DNA of 64,000 bases. Source: Pseudoduganella rivuli. GTDB taxonomy: Bacteria > Pseudomonadota > Gammaproteobacteria > Burkholderiales > Burkholderiaceae_D. Shown here piece after piece: positions 1 to 8,073 of the stretch. The position numbers and the translations under genes were made by a program. Position 1 is the first letter of the stretch. Every line of letters starts with the position of its first letter. Below the pieces are notes generated by a model. The model worked only from the letters and a program-made list of their open reading frames with translations, did not search any database and had not been told where the DNA came from. The DNA is taken from the NCBI RefSeq assembly GCF_009674485.1, contig NZ_WKJJ01000006.1, positions 300,848 to 364,847 of the forward strand. The letters run 5' to 3'.

Positions 1-1
1 C

Positions 2-496
2 GGCTTCGTCACCAGCCAGGCCCATGCCGGCAGCGAGATCGCCGCCGCACTGGCCGACGGGCGCCGCGCCGATGCGGAGCGGGCAGCCCATACCCTGAAA
101 GGCCTGGCCGGCAATATCGGCGCCGACGCCTTGCAGGCGGCCGCCGCCACGCTGGAACAGGCGCTCAGGGAGGGCACGGCGGCCGGCGAAGCGCAGGTGC
201 TGGTGGCGTCGCTGCTGGCCACGCAGGTAGCCGCCATTGCGCAGGCGCTGCCCGGCGACGAAGCGCCGCACGGCCCCGTCACGGTCGATCCCGCCCAGCG
301 CGACGCGGTGGTGGCGGAATTGCGCGCCTTGCTGGCGGACGACGATGCACAGGCGGAAAAAGTCATGATCGACAACCAGCCGCTGTTGGCGGCGGCTTAC
401 CCCAACCATATCCGGCGGCTGCAGCAAGCCATCGGCCAATTCGATTTCGAAGCGGCGCTGGCCGTTCTCGATGAAACACGGAACTCCAACGAATGA
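2..496 (+). CDS. Hybrid sensor kinase, C-terminal Hpt end (5' truncated by window)
   Basis: The reading frame is open from the left edge, so only the C-terminal part of a larger protein is visible. The motif AHTLKGLAGNIGA (His codon at 89-91) is the phosphorylatable histidine of an Hpt domain, the usual last domain of BarA/EvgS-type hybrid histidine kinases. It would pass phosphate from an internal receiver to a response regulator. About 90 low-complexity helical residues follow and end in a second helical segment. The stop codon overlaps the start of the HD-GYP regulator by 4 bp (ATGA). Translational coupling and function as its partner are therefore likely. The kinase and sensor parts lie outside the window, so the signal is unknown. 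Confidence 0.85.
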   Translation, partial: GFVTSQAHAGSEIAAALADGRRADAERAAHTLKGLAGNIGADALQAAAATLEQALREGTAAGEAQVLVASLLATQVAAIAQALPGDEAPHGPVTVDPAQRDAVVAELRALLADDDAQAEKVMIDNQPLLAAAYPNHIRRLQQAIGQFDFEAALAVLDETRNSNE

Positions 497-1629
497 TCCT
501 TGCCCGCAAACCCATCGTCCTGGTGGTGGACGACACCCCGGACAACCTGTCGCTGATGAGCGGACTGCTGTCGAGCCGCTACACGGTGAAGGTGGCGCCG
601 AACGGCGAAAAAGCGCTGAAGATCGCCCATGGCGACAACCGTCCCGACCTGGTCTTGCTCGACATCATGATGCCGGACATGGATGGCTATGAAGTGTGCC
701 GCCGCCTGAAAGCCGATCCGTCCACGGTGGATATTCCCGTGATTTTCCTGACCGCGAAATCCCAGGTGGAAGACGAGCAGCACGGCTTCAGCCTGGGCGC
801 CGTCGATTACATCACCAAGCCGGTCAGCCCGCCCATCCTGATGGCGCGGGTGCGTACGCATTTGCAGTTGAAGGCATCGGCTGAATTCCTCAAGGACAAG
901 GCGGACTTCCTCGAACAGGAAGTGGCGCGCCGCACCGACGAAGTGCGCGCCGTGCAGGACGTGACGATCCTGACCATGGCGTCGCTGGCGGAAACGCGCG
1001 ACAACGACACGGGCAACCATATCCTGCGCACGCAGTGGTACGTGAAGGAACTGGCCGAACACTTGCGCGGCCATCCCCGCTTCGCGGCCCGCCTGACGCC
1101 GCAATACATCGAAGTGCTGTTCAAATCCGCGCCGCTGCACGACATCGGCAAGGTCGGCATCCCCGACCGCATCCTGCTGAAGCCGGGCCGCTTCACGCCG
1201 GAGGAAATGGAGATCATGAAGACCCATACCACCTTGGGCCGCGACGCCATCGTGCACGCGGAACAGCGCCTGGGCGTCGATGTCCCGTTCCTGCAATGTG
1301 CCAAGGAAATCGCTTATTCGCACCAGGAAAAATGGGATGGCAGCGGCTATCCCGAAGGGCTGGCGGGCGACGCGATTCCCATTTCCGCGCGCCTGATGGC
1401 GGTGGCGGACGTCTACGACGCGCTGATCTGCAAGCGCGTCTACAAGGCCGCCATGCCCCATGAACAGGCGGTGCAACTGATGCGCGAAGGCCGCGGCAGC
1501 CATTTCGATCCGGACGTGCTGGACGCCTTCCTCGCGCTGCAGGACGCCTTCCGCGCCATTGCCGCGCGCTTTGCCGACACGGACGATGAATTAAATGAAC
1601 ACCAGGCGAGGATGGACCGCCTCGCCTGA
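493..1629 (+). CDS. Response regulator with HD-GYP domain (RpfG-like)
   Basis: This 378-residue protein has an N-terminal receiver domain (VVDDTPDN, phospho-acceptor D57 in LLDIMMPDMDG, ITKP lysine). A coiled linker at about 130-165 leads into an HD-GYP domain. HD is seen at residues 216-217 (LHDIGKVGIPD), then HQEKWDGSGYP with GYP at 285-287, and a GSHFDP signature near the C-terminus. HD-GYP proteins of this design hydrolyse cyclic di-GMP when the receiver is phosphorylated. All metal-binding motifs look intact, so it is probably active. It overlaps the upstream Hpt-kinase gene by 4 bp and is followed 11 bp later by a double-receiver kinase, making a three-gene signalling operon. Confidence 0.92.
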   Translation: MILARKPIVLVVDDTPDNLSLMSGLLSSRYTVKVAPNGEKALKIAHGDNRPDLVLLDIMMPDMDGYEVCRRLKADPSTVDIPVIFLTAKSQVEDEQHGFSLGAVDYITKPVSPPILMARVRTHLQLKASAEFLKDKADFLEQEVARRTDEVRAVQDVTILTMASLAETRDNDTGNHILRTQWYVKELAEHLRGHPRFAARLTPQYIEVLFKSAPLHDIGKVGIPDRILLKPGRFTPEEMEIMKTHTTLGRDAIVHAEQRLGVDVPFLQCAKEIAYSHQEKWDGSGYPEGLAGDAIPISARLMAVADVYDALICKRVYKAAMPHEQAVQLMREGRGSHFDPDVLDAFLALQDAFRAIAARFADTDDELNEHQARMDRLA

Positions 1630-1640
1630 AGGACAACATC

Positions 1641-3161
1641 ATGAATCTTGCCAGGCTCACTTTCCTCGTGGTGGACGACGTGCCCGCCATGTGCCAGATT
1701 ACCGCCAACCAGTTGCGTGCACTGGGCGCGGAAAACATCATCACGGCCGGCAATGGCGCCGATGCGCTGCGCCTGCTGCAAACGCGCCAGGTCGACCTGG
1801 TGCTGTCGGACTGGAACATGCCGCTGATGGATGGCCTGGAATTGCTGCGCCATATCCGCGCCAGTGCGGAGCTGGCCGACATCCCGATGGTGATGGTGAC
1901 GGCCGAAGCGGACCGCGACCGCATTGCCCAGGCCATCAACAGCGGCGTGTCGGATTTGCTGGTCAAGCCGTATACGCGCCAGCGGCTGGAAGACAAGGTG
2001 GCCAATGCGCTGAGCCGGCGCGCCCGTCCGGTTGGCGAACCCTTGGCGCCGCTGGCTCAGCCGGCGCCAACGCCCCGCCCCACCCTGCTGGTGGTGGACG
2101 ATACGCCGGACAACCTGCGCCTGATCGCCGACCTGTTCGATGGCCAGTACCGCGTCAAGGTCGCGCACAACGGTCCAAAGGCGCTGGCCATGTGCACGTC
2201 CGACAGCCCGCCCGACCTGGTACTGCTGGACGTCATGATGCCCGGTATGGATGGTTTTGAAGTGGCGCAGCGCATGCGCGAGCATCCGGCCAGCGCCCAC
2301 ATCCCCATCGTGTTCGTGACGGCGCTGACCGACGACGCGGCGCGCCGCAAGGGGTTGTCGCTGGGCGCCGTGGACTTCGTCAGCAAACCGCTGGATCCGG
2401 ACTTGCTGCAATTGCGGGTCCAGAACTTCATGCGCCATATCGCCATCCACATGCAGCGCCAGGCGGAATACGACGTGCTGCTGGAAAATGCGCGCCTGCG
2501 CGAAGAAGTGGAACGCATGCTGCGCCACGACATCAAGGGGCCGCTGGCGGGCGTACTGGGCATGGCGCAGCAACTGGCTTCTGCCAGCGGGCTGGCGCCG
2601 GACCACGCCATGCAAGCGGGCCTGATTGCCGCCACCGCGCAGCAGGCGCTCGACACCGTGCAACTGTCGTCCGACCTGTTCATGATCGAGACCGGCAATT
2701 ACCGCCTGGAGCCGGTGGCGGTCGACGTGGCGGCGATCCTGCACCAGGTGGCCGGCAGCGCGCGCGCCGCCTATGCCGCCGCCGGCAATGTGCAGATCAC
2801 CATCGATGCGCCGCTGTCGGGATCGATGGCGGCCGGCGATCCGACCCTGGTGCAGGCGGTCGTGTACAACCTCGTCAAGAATGCCTGCGAAGCGGCCGCG
2901 CCGGGCGGCCATGTCGCCATCTCGCTGCTGGACAGCCAGCCCATGCTGGTCACCGTCACCAACACCGGCGCGGTGCCGCCGGCCATGCGCGAACGCTTTT
3001 TCGACCGCTACGCATCGTCCGGCAAGCGCCAGGGTACCGGCCTCGGCACCTATTCCGCGAAGTTGCTGACGGAAGCCATGCATGGCGGCGTCACAATGGC
3101 GACCGACGATGCGCAAAACCGCACCACGTTGACGATAACGTTGCCCGCATACAATACTTAG
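1641..3161 (+). CDS. Hybrid histidine kinase with two N-terminal receiver domains
   Basis: The 506-residue soluble protein has two receivers in tandem. The first spans about residues 5-125 (VVDD, D57 in LSDWNMPLMDG) and the second about 147-270 (VVDDTPDN, D197 in LLDVMMPGMDG). A HisKA-like segment follows with H296 in MLRHDIKGPLAG, then a HATPase domain with an N-box (NLVKNACEAA) and a G-box (GTGLGTYSAKLL). There is no signal peptide or membrane segment, so input probably comes by phosphotransfer from other proteins. AAGGACAAC precedes the ATG. Together with the Hpt kinase and HD-GYP regulator it forms a multi-step phosphorelay linked to cyclic di-GMP. The direction of phosphate flow cannot be read from sequence. 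Confidence 0.88.
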   Translation: MNLARLTFLVVDDVPAMCQITANQLRALGAENIITAGNGADALRLLQTRQVDLVLSDWNMPLMDGLELLRHIRASAELADIPMVMVTAEADRDRIAQAINSGVSDLLVKPYTRQRLEDKVANALSRRARPVGEPLAPLAQPAPTPRPTLLVVDDTPDNLRLIADLFDGQYRVKVAHNGPKALAMCTSDSPPDLVLLDVMMPGMDGFEVAQRMREHPASAHIPIVFVTALTDDAARRKGLSLGAVDFVSKPLDPDLLQLRVQNFMRHIAIHMQRQAEYDVLLENARLREEVERMLRHDIKGPLAGVLGMAQQLASASGLAPDHAMQAGLIAATAQQALDTVQLSSDLFMIETGNYRLEPVAVDVAAILHQVAGSARAAYAAAGNVQITIDAPLSGSMAAGDPTLVQAVVYNLVKNACEAAAPGGHVAISLLDSQPMLVTVTNTGAVPPAMRERFFDRYASSGKRQGTGLGTYSAKLLTEAMHGGVTMATDDAQNRTTLTITLPAYNT

Positions 3162-3276
3162 TATTCAATAGCCACTATTTTTTTACACTTTTTCGACGGT
3201 TAGTGACAATCCGCGCATTTTCCAGCCAAGCGGTTGACGTATCCTTAATGCAATATCGTTAATCGCTTTACAAGAA

Positions 3277-4200
3277 ATGCCGAATACCTCTGAACTGCGC
3301 CTACGTGGCGCAACCCTCAGCTACCGCGTCATTATCGATGGCGTACAGGAAGGCCACACATTGGAGCACGTGGCAGCCCGGCTGGCGGAACTGTTCCGGC
3401 GCACGGTCGACCAGATGCACACGCTGCTGGCGGCGCCCCGCGCCATCGTCAAGAAACAGCTCGATTGCAGCCACGCGCTGCGCTTCCAGGCAGCGTTGGA
3501 ACGCGCCGGCTGCGTGGCCGTCATCGAGCCGGACCACACCGACTTTTCCACGCTGGTGCTGTGCCACCACGTCAGCCCCGGTCCCGGCATTGCCATCAAC
3601 ACGCCGGAAGCATGGCACGCCAGCATGGATGACAACACGTTCCAGCTGCTCGACGAAGCCAGCGGCGCCTGCCTGCGCGCCGTGGGCGTGACGTCGGCCG
3701 CGCTGTCGATCCGCGAATGGGCCGACCAGCGCATGCGCTGGGTGGCCGAAGACATGCCTTACCTGCGCCAGGTGCGCGCGCCCTACCGCATGGAAGGCGC
3801 GGGCTGGGATGACCGCGTCCAGGGCGTGGCGGCGGAATACCGGGGCACCTTCCCCGGCACCGGCGTGTACAGCCACTACCTGGTGCTGTGCCTGCGCTCG
3901 GCCCGCTCGCTGGTGTGCCTGACGGTCCACGCGCCGGCCGCCGTGTTCGACGTCAATGAAGGACTGTACCGCTGGCTGCTGGGCACCCAGCTGGACGTCT
4001 GCGATGCGGCGCCGGAGCCGGTGCCGCTGCCATTGCCGGTTCCGTTATCACAGGAGCAAGCCGACGAGCAGCAGGACGTCCCGCCGCTGCCCCAGCCGGT
4101 GGCCCTGTCGCCGCATGACGAAGCACTGCAGCGCTGGCTGCGCTACAACGAAGCCCGCCCTTCGCGCCGGCTCCTCCAGCACAAGACCAGCAAACAGTAG
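3277..4200 (+). CDS. Hypothetical two-domain cytoplasmic protein
   Basis: I do not recognise this 307-residue protein as a named family. Residues 1-85 alternate hydrophobic strands and helices in the manner of an L7/L12-like or ferredoxin-like small domain (Lys-rich VKKQLD, then LERAGCVAVIEPD). Residues 95-240 look like a globular alpha/beta domain with an IREWADQRM helix and VYSHYLVLCLRS strands, reminiscent of PsbP/Mog1-type folds. Residues 245-280 are proline-rich and probably disordered. There is no signal peptide or membrane segment. It stands alone, 115 bp after the kinase operon. Codon use is like its neighbours, so it is a real gene; its function is unknown. Confidence 0.8.
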   Translation: MPNTSELRLRGATLSYRVIIDGVQEGHTLEHVAARLAELFRRTVDQMHTLLAAPRAIVKKQLDCSHALRFQAALERAGCVAVIEPDHTDFSTLVLCHHVSPGPGIAINTPEAWHASMDDNTFQLLDEASGACLRAVGVTSAALSIREWADQRMRWVAEDMPYLRQVRAPYRMEGAGWDDRVQGVAAEYRGTFPGTGVYSHYLVLCLRSARSLVCLTVHAPAAVFDVNEGLYRWLLGTQLDVCDAAPEPVPLPLPVPLSQEQADEQQDVPPLPQPVALSPHDEALQRWLRYNEARPSRRLLQHKTSKQ

Positions 4201-4213
4201 CGCACATCGTTAT

Positions 4214-4259
4214 GCGGAAATATTCCGCCACGCCGCTTCCGGCCCGCCGTGCGGCGTGG
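4214..4259. other. Two adjacent hairpins between the hypothetical gene and tcyP
   Basis: GCGGAA-ATA-TTCCGC (4214-4228) is followed at once by CCACGCCGC (4228-4236) pairing with GCGGCGTGG (4251-4259). No T-tract follows on the plus strand, so this is not a textbook intrinsic terminator. It may still limit readthrough into tcyP. Confidence 0.4.
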
Positions 4260-4314
4260 CTGGATTGACTATACAATTGCGCGGTTCCCGTTTCACTCAT
4301 AGAAAGGCCGCGCA

Positions 4315-5715
4315 ATGGCGATCACTGTCTTCCTCAACCTGGCCATTGCCGCCGCGCTGCTGGCGTTCATGTACCGCCAGCAGGCGAAGCACGCTACCTT
4401 TACGGTGCGCGTATTCACCGGCCTGGGCCTGGGCGTGGCGCTGGGTGCGGGGTTGCAGGCGGCATACGGCATCGCGGCGCCGGAACTGAAAACCACGGCG
4501 GAATACCTGGACATTGTCGGCAGCGGCTACGTCAAGCTGCTGCAAATGATCATCATGCCGCTGATCATGGTGTCCATCGTCGGCGCCATCCTGAAATTGA
4601 AAAACGCCACGTCGCTGGGCAAGATCAGCGCACTGACCATCGGCACCCTGATGGCCACCACCATCGTGGCGGCCGCGATCGGCATCCTGATGGCCAAGCT
4701 GTTCGGCCTGACCGCCGTGGGCATGGCGTCCAACGCGGCCGAAGTGGCGCGCGGCGCTTACCTGCAGGGCAAACTGGGCGACGCGCAGGCAATCTCGCTG
4801 CCATCGATGCTGCTGAGCTTTATTCCCGCCAACCCGTTCCAGGACCTGACCGGCGCGCGCAAGACATCGACCATCGCGGTGGTGGTCTTTTCCATCTTCA
4901 TCGGCATGGCCGCCACCGGCATCCACGATAAGAAGCCGGACCTGTTTGCGTCGTTCGAACACGCGGTGCACGTGGCGCACGCCATCGTGATGCGCATCGT
5001 CACGATGGTGCTGCGCCTGACGCCATACGGCGTGTTTGCCCTGATGGCGCAAATGGTGGCCACGTCCAGCCTGGCCGACATCGTCAACCTGATCAATTTC
5101 GTGCTGGCGTCGTACAGCGCGCTGGCATTGATGTTCGTGGTGCACCTGTCGCTGGTGGCGGCGGCCGGCCTGAATCCGCTGCGCCATGCGCGCAAGATTT
5201 TCCCCGTGCTGGCATTTGCCTTCACGTCGCGCACCAGCGCCGGTTCGATCCCGATGAACGTGCAGACGCAGACGCAGCGCCTCGGCATTCCTGAAGGCAT
5301 CGCCAACTTCGCCGCGTCGTTTGGCGCCACCATCGGCCAGAATGGCTGCGCCGGCATTTATCCGGCCATGCTGGCCGTCATGATCGCGCCGACCGTCGGC
5401 ATCGATCCGTTTACCGCCGGCTTTATCCTGCCACTGCTGGCCATCGTGGCGATCGGTTCCGTCGGCGTGGCCGGCGTCGGCGGCGGCGCCACGTTTGCCG
5501 CGCTGATCGTGCTGTCGTCGCTGAACTTGCCGGTGGCGCTGGCCGGCTTGCTGATTTCCATCGAGCCGCTGATCGACATGGGCCGCACGGCGCTCAACGT
5601 CAGTGGCGCCATCACCGCCGGCACCCTCACCAGCCGCGTGCTGGGGGAAACGGATATGGCCGTGTTCAACAGCGACGCGGAACTCACCGAGGAATCCGAG
5701 AGCAAGGCCGCCTGA
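4315..5715 (+). CDS. tcyP: L-cystine/dicarboxylate:cation symporter, TcyP type
   Basis: At 466 residues it has the length and pattern of E. coli TcyP (YdjN), a sodium- or proton-coupled importer of cystine in the DAACS (SLC1) family. It has about eight to ten membrane segments. The family landmarks are present: KLLQMIIMPLIMVSIVGAI near residue 80, the hairpin region FAFTSRTSAGSIPMNV (serine-rich HP1), SFGATIGQNGCAGIYPAML (TM7) and GVAGVGGGATFAAL (HP2). The GQNGCAG variant is the TcyP form rather than the NMDGT of glutamate carriers. AGAAAGG precedes the ATG. It is a single gene, so cystine specificity rests on sequence resemblance alone. Confidence 0.9.
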   Translation: MAITVFLNLAIAAALLAFMYRQQAKHATFTVRVFTGLGLGVALGAGLQAAYGIAAPELKTTAEYLDIVGSGYVKLLQMIIMPLIMVSIVGAILKLKNATSLGKISALTIGTLMATTIVAAAIGILMAKLFGLTAVGMASNAAEVARGAYLQGKLGDAQAISLPSMLLSFIPANPFQDLTGARKTSTIAVVVFSIFIGMAATGIHDKKPDLFASFEHAVHVAHAIVMRIVTMVLRLTPYGVFALMAQMVATSSLADIVNLINFVLASYSALALMFVVHLSLVAAAGLNPLRHARKIFPVLAFAFTSRTSAGSIPMNVQTQTQRLGIPEGIANFAASFGATIGQNGCAGIYPAMLAVMIAPTVGIDPFTAGFILPLLAIVAIGSVGVAGVGGGATFAALIVLSSLNLPVALAGLLISIEPLIDMGRTALNVSGAITAGTLTSRVLGETDMAVFNSDAELTEESESKAA

Positions 5716-5783
5716 TTTCGCAGTGCGCCGCCCCTGCGGCGATTCGACTACCATGGGTTCCATCGTCAGCCGGGAGGGCACCG

Positions 5784-6548
5784 ATGGAACAGAAGTGGCC
5801 AGCGCAACTATGGATCGTGCGGCACGGGCAAAGCGCCGGCAATGTCGCGCGCGATGCCGCCGAAGCGGCCTCTGAACACTTGATCGATATCGCCGAGCGC
5901 GATGTCGACGTTCCCCTGTCGGAACTGGGTGTGCGCCAGGCGCGTGCACTGGCCATGTGGTTCGCCGCCTTGCCGCCGGACCAGCGGCCCACCGCCATCC
6001 TGCATTCCCCTTACCTGCGCACCAAGGGCACGGCCATGGTTGTCATCGAACAACTGGGGCGCGAATCGCTGCTGGCGGTCGTGGCCGACGAGCGGCTGCG
6101 GGAAAAGGAATTCGGCATCCTCGACCGCCTGACGCCGCTCGGCATTGCCGACCGGTACCCGGACCTGTACGAACAGCGCAAACATGTCGGCAAGTTTTAT
6201 TTCCGCCCGCCGGGCGGCGAAAGCTGGTGCGACGTGATCTTACGGCTGCGCAACGTGATCGACACCATCACCCGCGAATACCGGGGCGAACGGGTGCTGA
6301 TCGTGGCTCACCAGGTCATCGTCAATTGTTTCCGCTACCTGTTCGAACGGCTCGACGAAGACGCCATCCTCGCCATCGACAGGACCGCCGACGTGCCGAA
6401 CTGCGGCGTCACGTCGTATGTCTTCGATGCCGCCGCCGGCAAGAATGGCAAATTGGTGCTGCAAATGGCCAACTTTGTCGCTCCGCTGGTGGAAACCGGT
6501 ACGCCGGTCACGGCCAAGGCGGACGTGCCGGCCGCGCCGAAATCATGA
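5784..6548 (+). CDS. Histidine phosphatase family protein (phosphoglycerate mutase-like)
   Basis: The 254-residue protein starts with the family signature IVRHGQSAGN, in which the His becomes phosphorylated. It also carries the second-Arg region (SPYLRTKGTA), the catalytic acid region (LREKEFG) and a late VAHQVI motif holding the second catalytic His. The substrate cannot be told: members act on phosphosugars, nucleotides, phosphoproteins or small phosphoesters. GGGAGG lies just before the ATG. The stop codon overlaps the start of the NAD(P)H-hydrate dehydratase gene by 4 bp, so the two are co-translated and may share a metabolite-repair role; that link is inference. Confidence 0.87.
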   Translation: MEQKWPAQLWIVRHGQSAGNVARDAAEAASEHLIDIAERDVDVPLSELGVRQARALAMWFAALPPDQRPTAILHSPYLRTKGTAMVVIEQLGRESLLAVVADERLREKEFGILDRLTPLGIADRYPDLYEQRKHVGKFYFRPPGGESWCDVILRLRNVIDTITREYRGERVLIVAHQVIVNCFRYLFERLDEDAILAIDRTADVPNCGVTSYVFDAAAGKNGKLVLQMANFVAPLVETGTPVTAKADVPAAPKS

Positions 6549-7474
6549 GGCCGGCGATGAATGTCACCGAGATCGACCTGACCACGCTGCGCAACTGGCC
6601 ATTGCCGATGCCGCGTTTCGATGGCGACAAGGAAGCGCGGGGCCATGCGCTGGTGGTGGCGGGGTCGCGTGAAATGCCGGGCGCCGCGCTGCTGGCGGCC
6701 ACCGGCGTGTTGCGCGCCGGCGCGGGCAAGGTCACCATCGCCACTGCGGCCCATTCGGCCGCCCACGTGGCGACGGCGCTGCCGGAAGCCCGCGTGATCG
6801 CCATGGCGGAAACGCCGGGCGGCGGTTTCGCGGCGGAAGGCGTGCGCCGCCTGGCCGAACTGGCGCCCAAGGTCGATGCACTGCTGATCGGCCCCGGCAT
6901 GCAGGACGAGTACGCCACGGCGGAACTGGTGCGCGCGCTGTTGCCCCGCTACGCCGGCCGCAAGATCATTCTCGACGCGGCCGCGCTGGCGCTGCTGCAT
7001 CCGCCCGAAGAAGCGCCATTGCTGGCCGAGCCGGTCGACTGGCAGCACATCCGCTTTGCCGAGGCCGTATTGCTGACGCCGCACGCGGGGGAAATGGCGC
7101 ATGCCACCGGTAGATCCCGTGACGACATCACCGCCGATCCGCACGAGGCGGCGCGCCATGCGGCACAACAATGGAACGCCATCGTGGCGCTGAAAGGCGC
7201 ATTGACGGTGATTGCCGCGCCGGGTGGCGGGCTGTGGCAACAGCAAGGCGGCAATATCGGCCTGGCCATATCCGGCTCCGGCGATGCGCTGGCCGGCATC
7301 ATCGCGGGACTGGCGGCGCGCGGGGCGTCGCTGGAACAGGCGGCCGCATGGGGCGTCGCCCTGCATGCCGCCGCCGGCGATCAACTGGCGCTGCGCTTCG
7401 GCACGCTGGGCTACCTGGCCCGTGAAATCCCTGCGGAAATTCCTGCGCTACTGCGTACGCTGGCGCAAGCCTGA
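6545..7474 (+). CDS. nnrD: ADP-dependent NAD(P)H-hydrate dehydratase
   Basis: This is a single-domain member of the YjeF C-terminal (ribokinase-like) family. It dehydrates the S form of damaged NADHX/NADPHX using ADP or ATP. Visible motifs are GHALVVAGS at the N-terminus, LLIGPGM, LTPHAGEMA and SGSGDALAGIIAGLAARG; the GSGD loop is the catalytic/anion-hole signature. The start at 6545 gives a 4-bp overlap with the phosphatase stop and 309 residues; an ATG at 6557 is also possible. The open frame runs further upstream, but that part is the phosphatase in another frame. No N-terminal epimerase domain is fused, unlike E. coli YjeF, so NnrE must be encoded elsewhere. Confidence 0.92.
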   Translation: MRPAMNVTEIDLTTLRNWPLPMPRFDGDKEARGHALVVAGSREMPGAALLAATGVLRAGAGKVTIATAAHSAAHVATALPEARVIAMAETPGGGFAAEGVRRLAELAPKVDALLIGPGMQDEYATAELVRALLPRYAGRKIILDAAALALLHPPEEAPLLAEPVDWQHIRFAEAVLLTPHAGEMAHATGRSRDDITADPHEAARHAAQQWNAIVALKGALTVIAAPGGGLWQQQGGNIGLAISGSGDALAGIIAGLAARGASLEQAAAWGVALHAAAGDQLALRFGTLGYLAREIPAEIPALLRTLAQA

Positions 7475-7504
7475 ACCGTTTTCCATTCCCGGAAAGGAGT
7501 CATC

Positions 7505-7885
7505 ATGAAACCATCATCGTCCGCCCTGCTGCTGGGCGCCCTGCTGGCTGCCTGCACGCTGGGCGGCTGCAAGGACCGTACTACCGATACCCACACCACG
7601 ACCACCACGGAGAACGTACCGGCGCCGACGCCCACTCCGGCTCCCGTTCCTGCTCCGGCGCCTGCCACGCCGTCCGCCACGCCGCCGGATAACGGCACGA
7701 CGACGGCGCCGCCCGTGTCGCCTCCGCCATCCACCACGCCGCCATCCAGCGGAACGTCCGGTACATCAGGCACCTCAGGCACGACGGGCAGCGGCACGGA
7801 TGCCTATGGCAACCCGGTCCCCGCAGGCGTGCGCAACGACAACCCTGACAACATGCCGCGGCGCACCACACCACTGCAACGGTGA
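7505..7885 (+). CDS. Small proline/threonine-rich lipoprotein
   Basis: The 126-residue protein has a short signal peptide ending in the lipobox LGGC (Cys about residue 22), so it should be lipidated and anchored in the envelope. The mature part is low complexity: a Thr run, then Pro-Ala-Thr repeats (PAPTPTPAPVPAPAPA) and a Gly-Ser-Thr stretch (SGTSGTSGTSG). It ends in a short polar tail with Tyr-Gly-Asn-Pro. It looks like a flexible spacer or cell-wall-spanning linker without an enzyme domain. AAGGAG sits 8 bp before the ATG. Proteins like this evolve fast, so no function can be assigned. Confidence 0.78.
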   Translation: MKPSSSALLLGALLAACTLGGCKDRTTDTHTTTTTENVPAPTPTPAPVPAPAPATPSATPPDNGTTTAPPVSPPPSTTPPSSGTSGTSGTSGTTGSGTDAYGNPVPAGVRNDNPDNMPRRTTPLQR

Positions 7886-7886
7886 C

Positions 7887-7992
7887 GTAGGGCGGTAATC
7901 CATCGGATTGCCGCCATGTTCGCTCCGCCGCTCCGGCGAACACGGCCGACACGCAAGCATGGCGGCTTTGCCTGCGGCAAAACCGCCCTACG
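7887..7992. repeat. Dispersed palindromic repeat, copy 1 (long form)
   Basis: The element starts GTAGGGCGGTAATCC and ends GGCAAAACCGCCCTACG, so the outer ends are inverted repeats (7887-7895 with 7983-7991). Inside, GCCGCCATG (7910-7918) pairs with CATGGCGGC (7958-7966). The right half (7958-7992) is the same unit seen at 17043 and 48705. It fills the gap between two convergent genes, where it could work as a bidirectional terminator or stabilise 3' ends. Confidence 0.75.
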
Positions 7993-8030
7993 ATGGACAC
8001 ACTCCGGCAACAACACAATCCGCCAATAAC

Positions 8031-8053
8031 AAAGGGGCCTTGACGGCCCCTTT
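8031..8053 (-). terminator. Intrinsic terminator of the RND efflux operon
   Basis: AAAGGGGCC pairs with GGCCCCTTT around a 5-nt loop, 21 bp past the stop codon of the efflux pump gene (minus strand). The trailing T-run is short, so termination strength is uncertain. Confidence 0.7.
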
Positions 8054-8073
8054 GTCGTTACTGCTTCAAGCTG

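Noticed and set aside
1440..3116. 558-codon minus-strand frame under the double-receiver kinase
   Set aside because: His/Arg-rich antisense shadow with no conserved motif.
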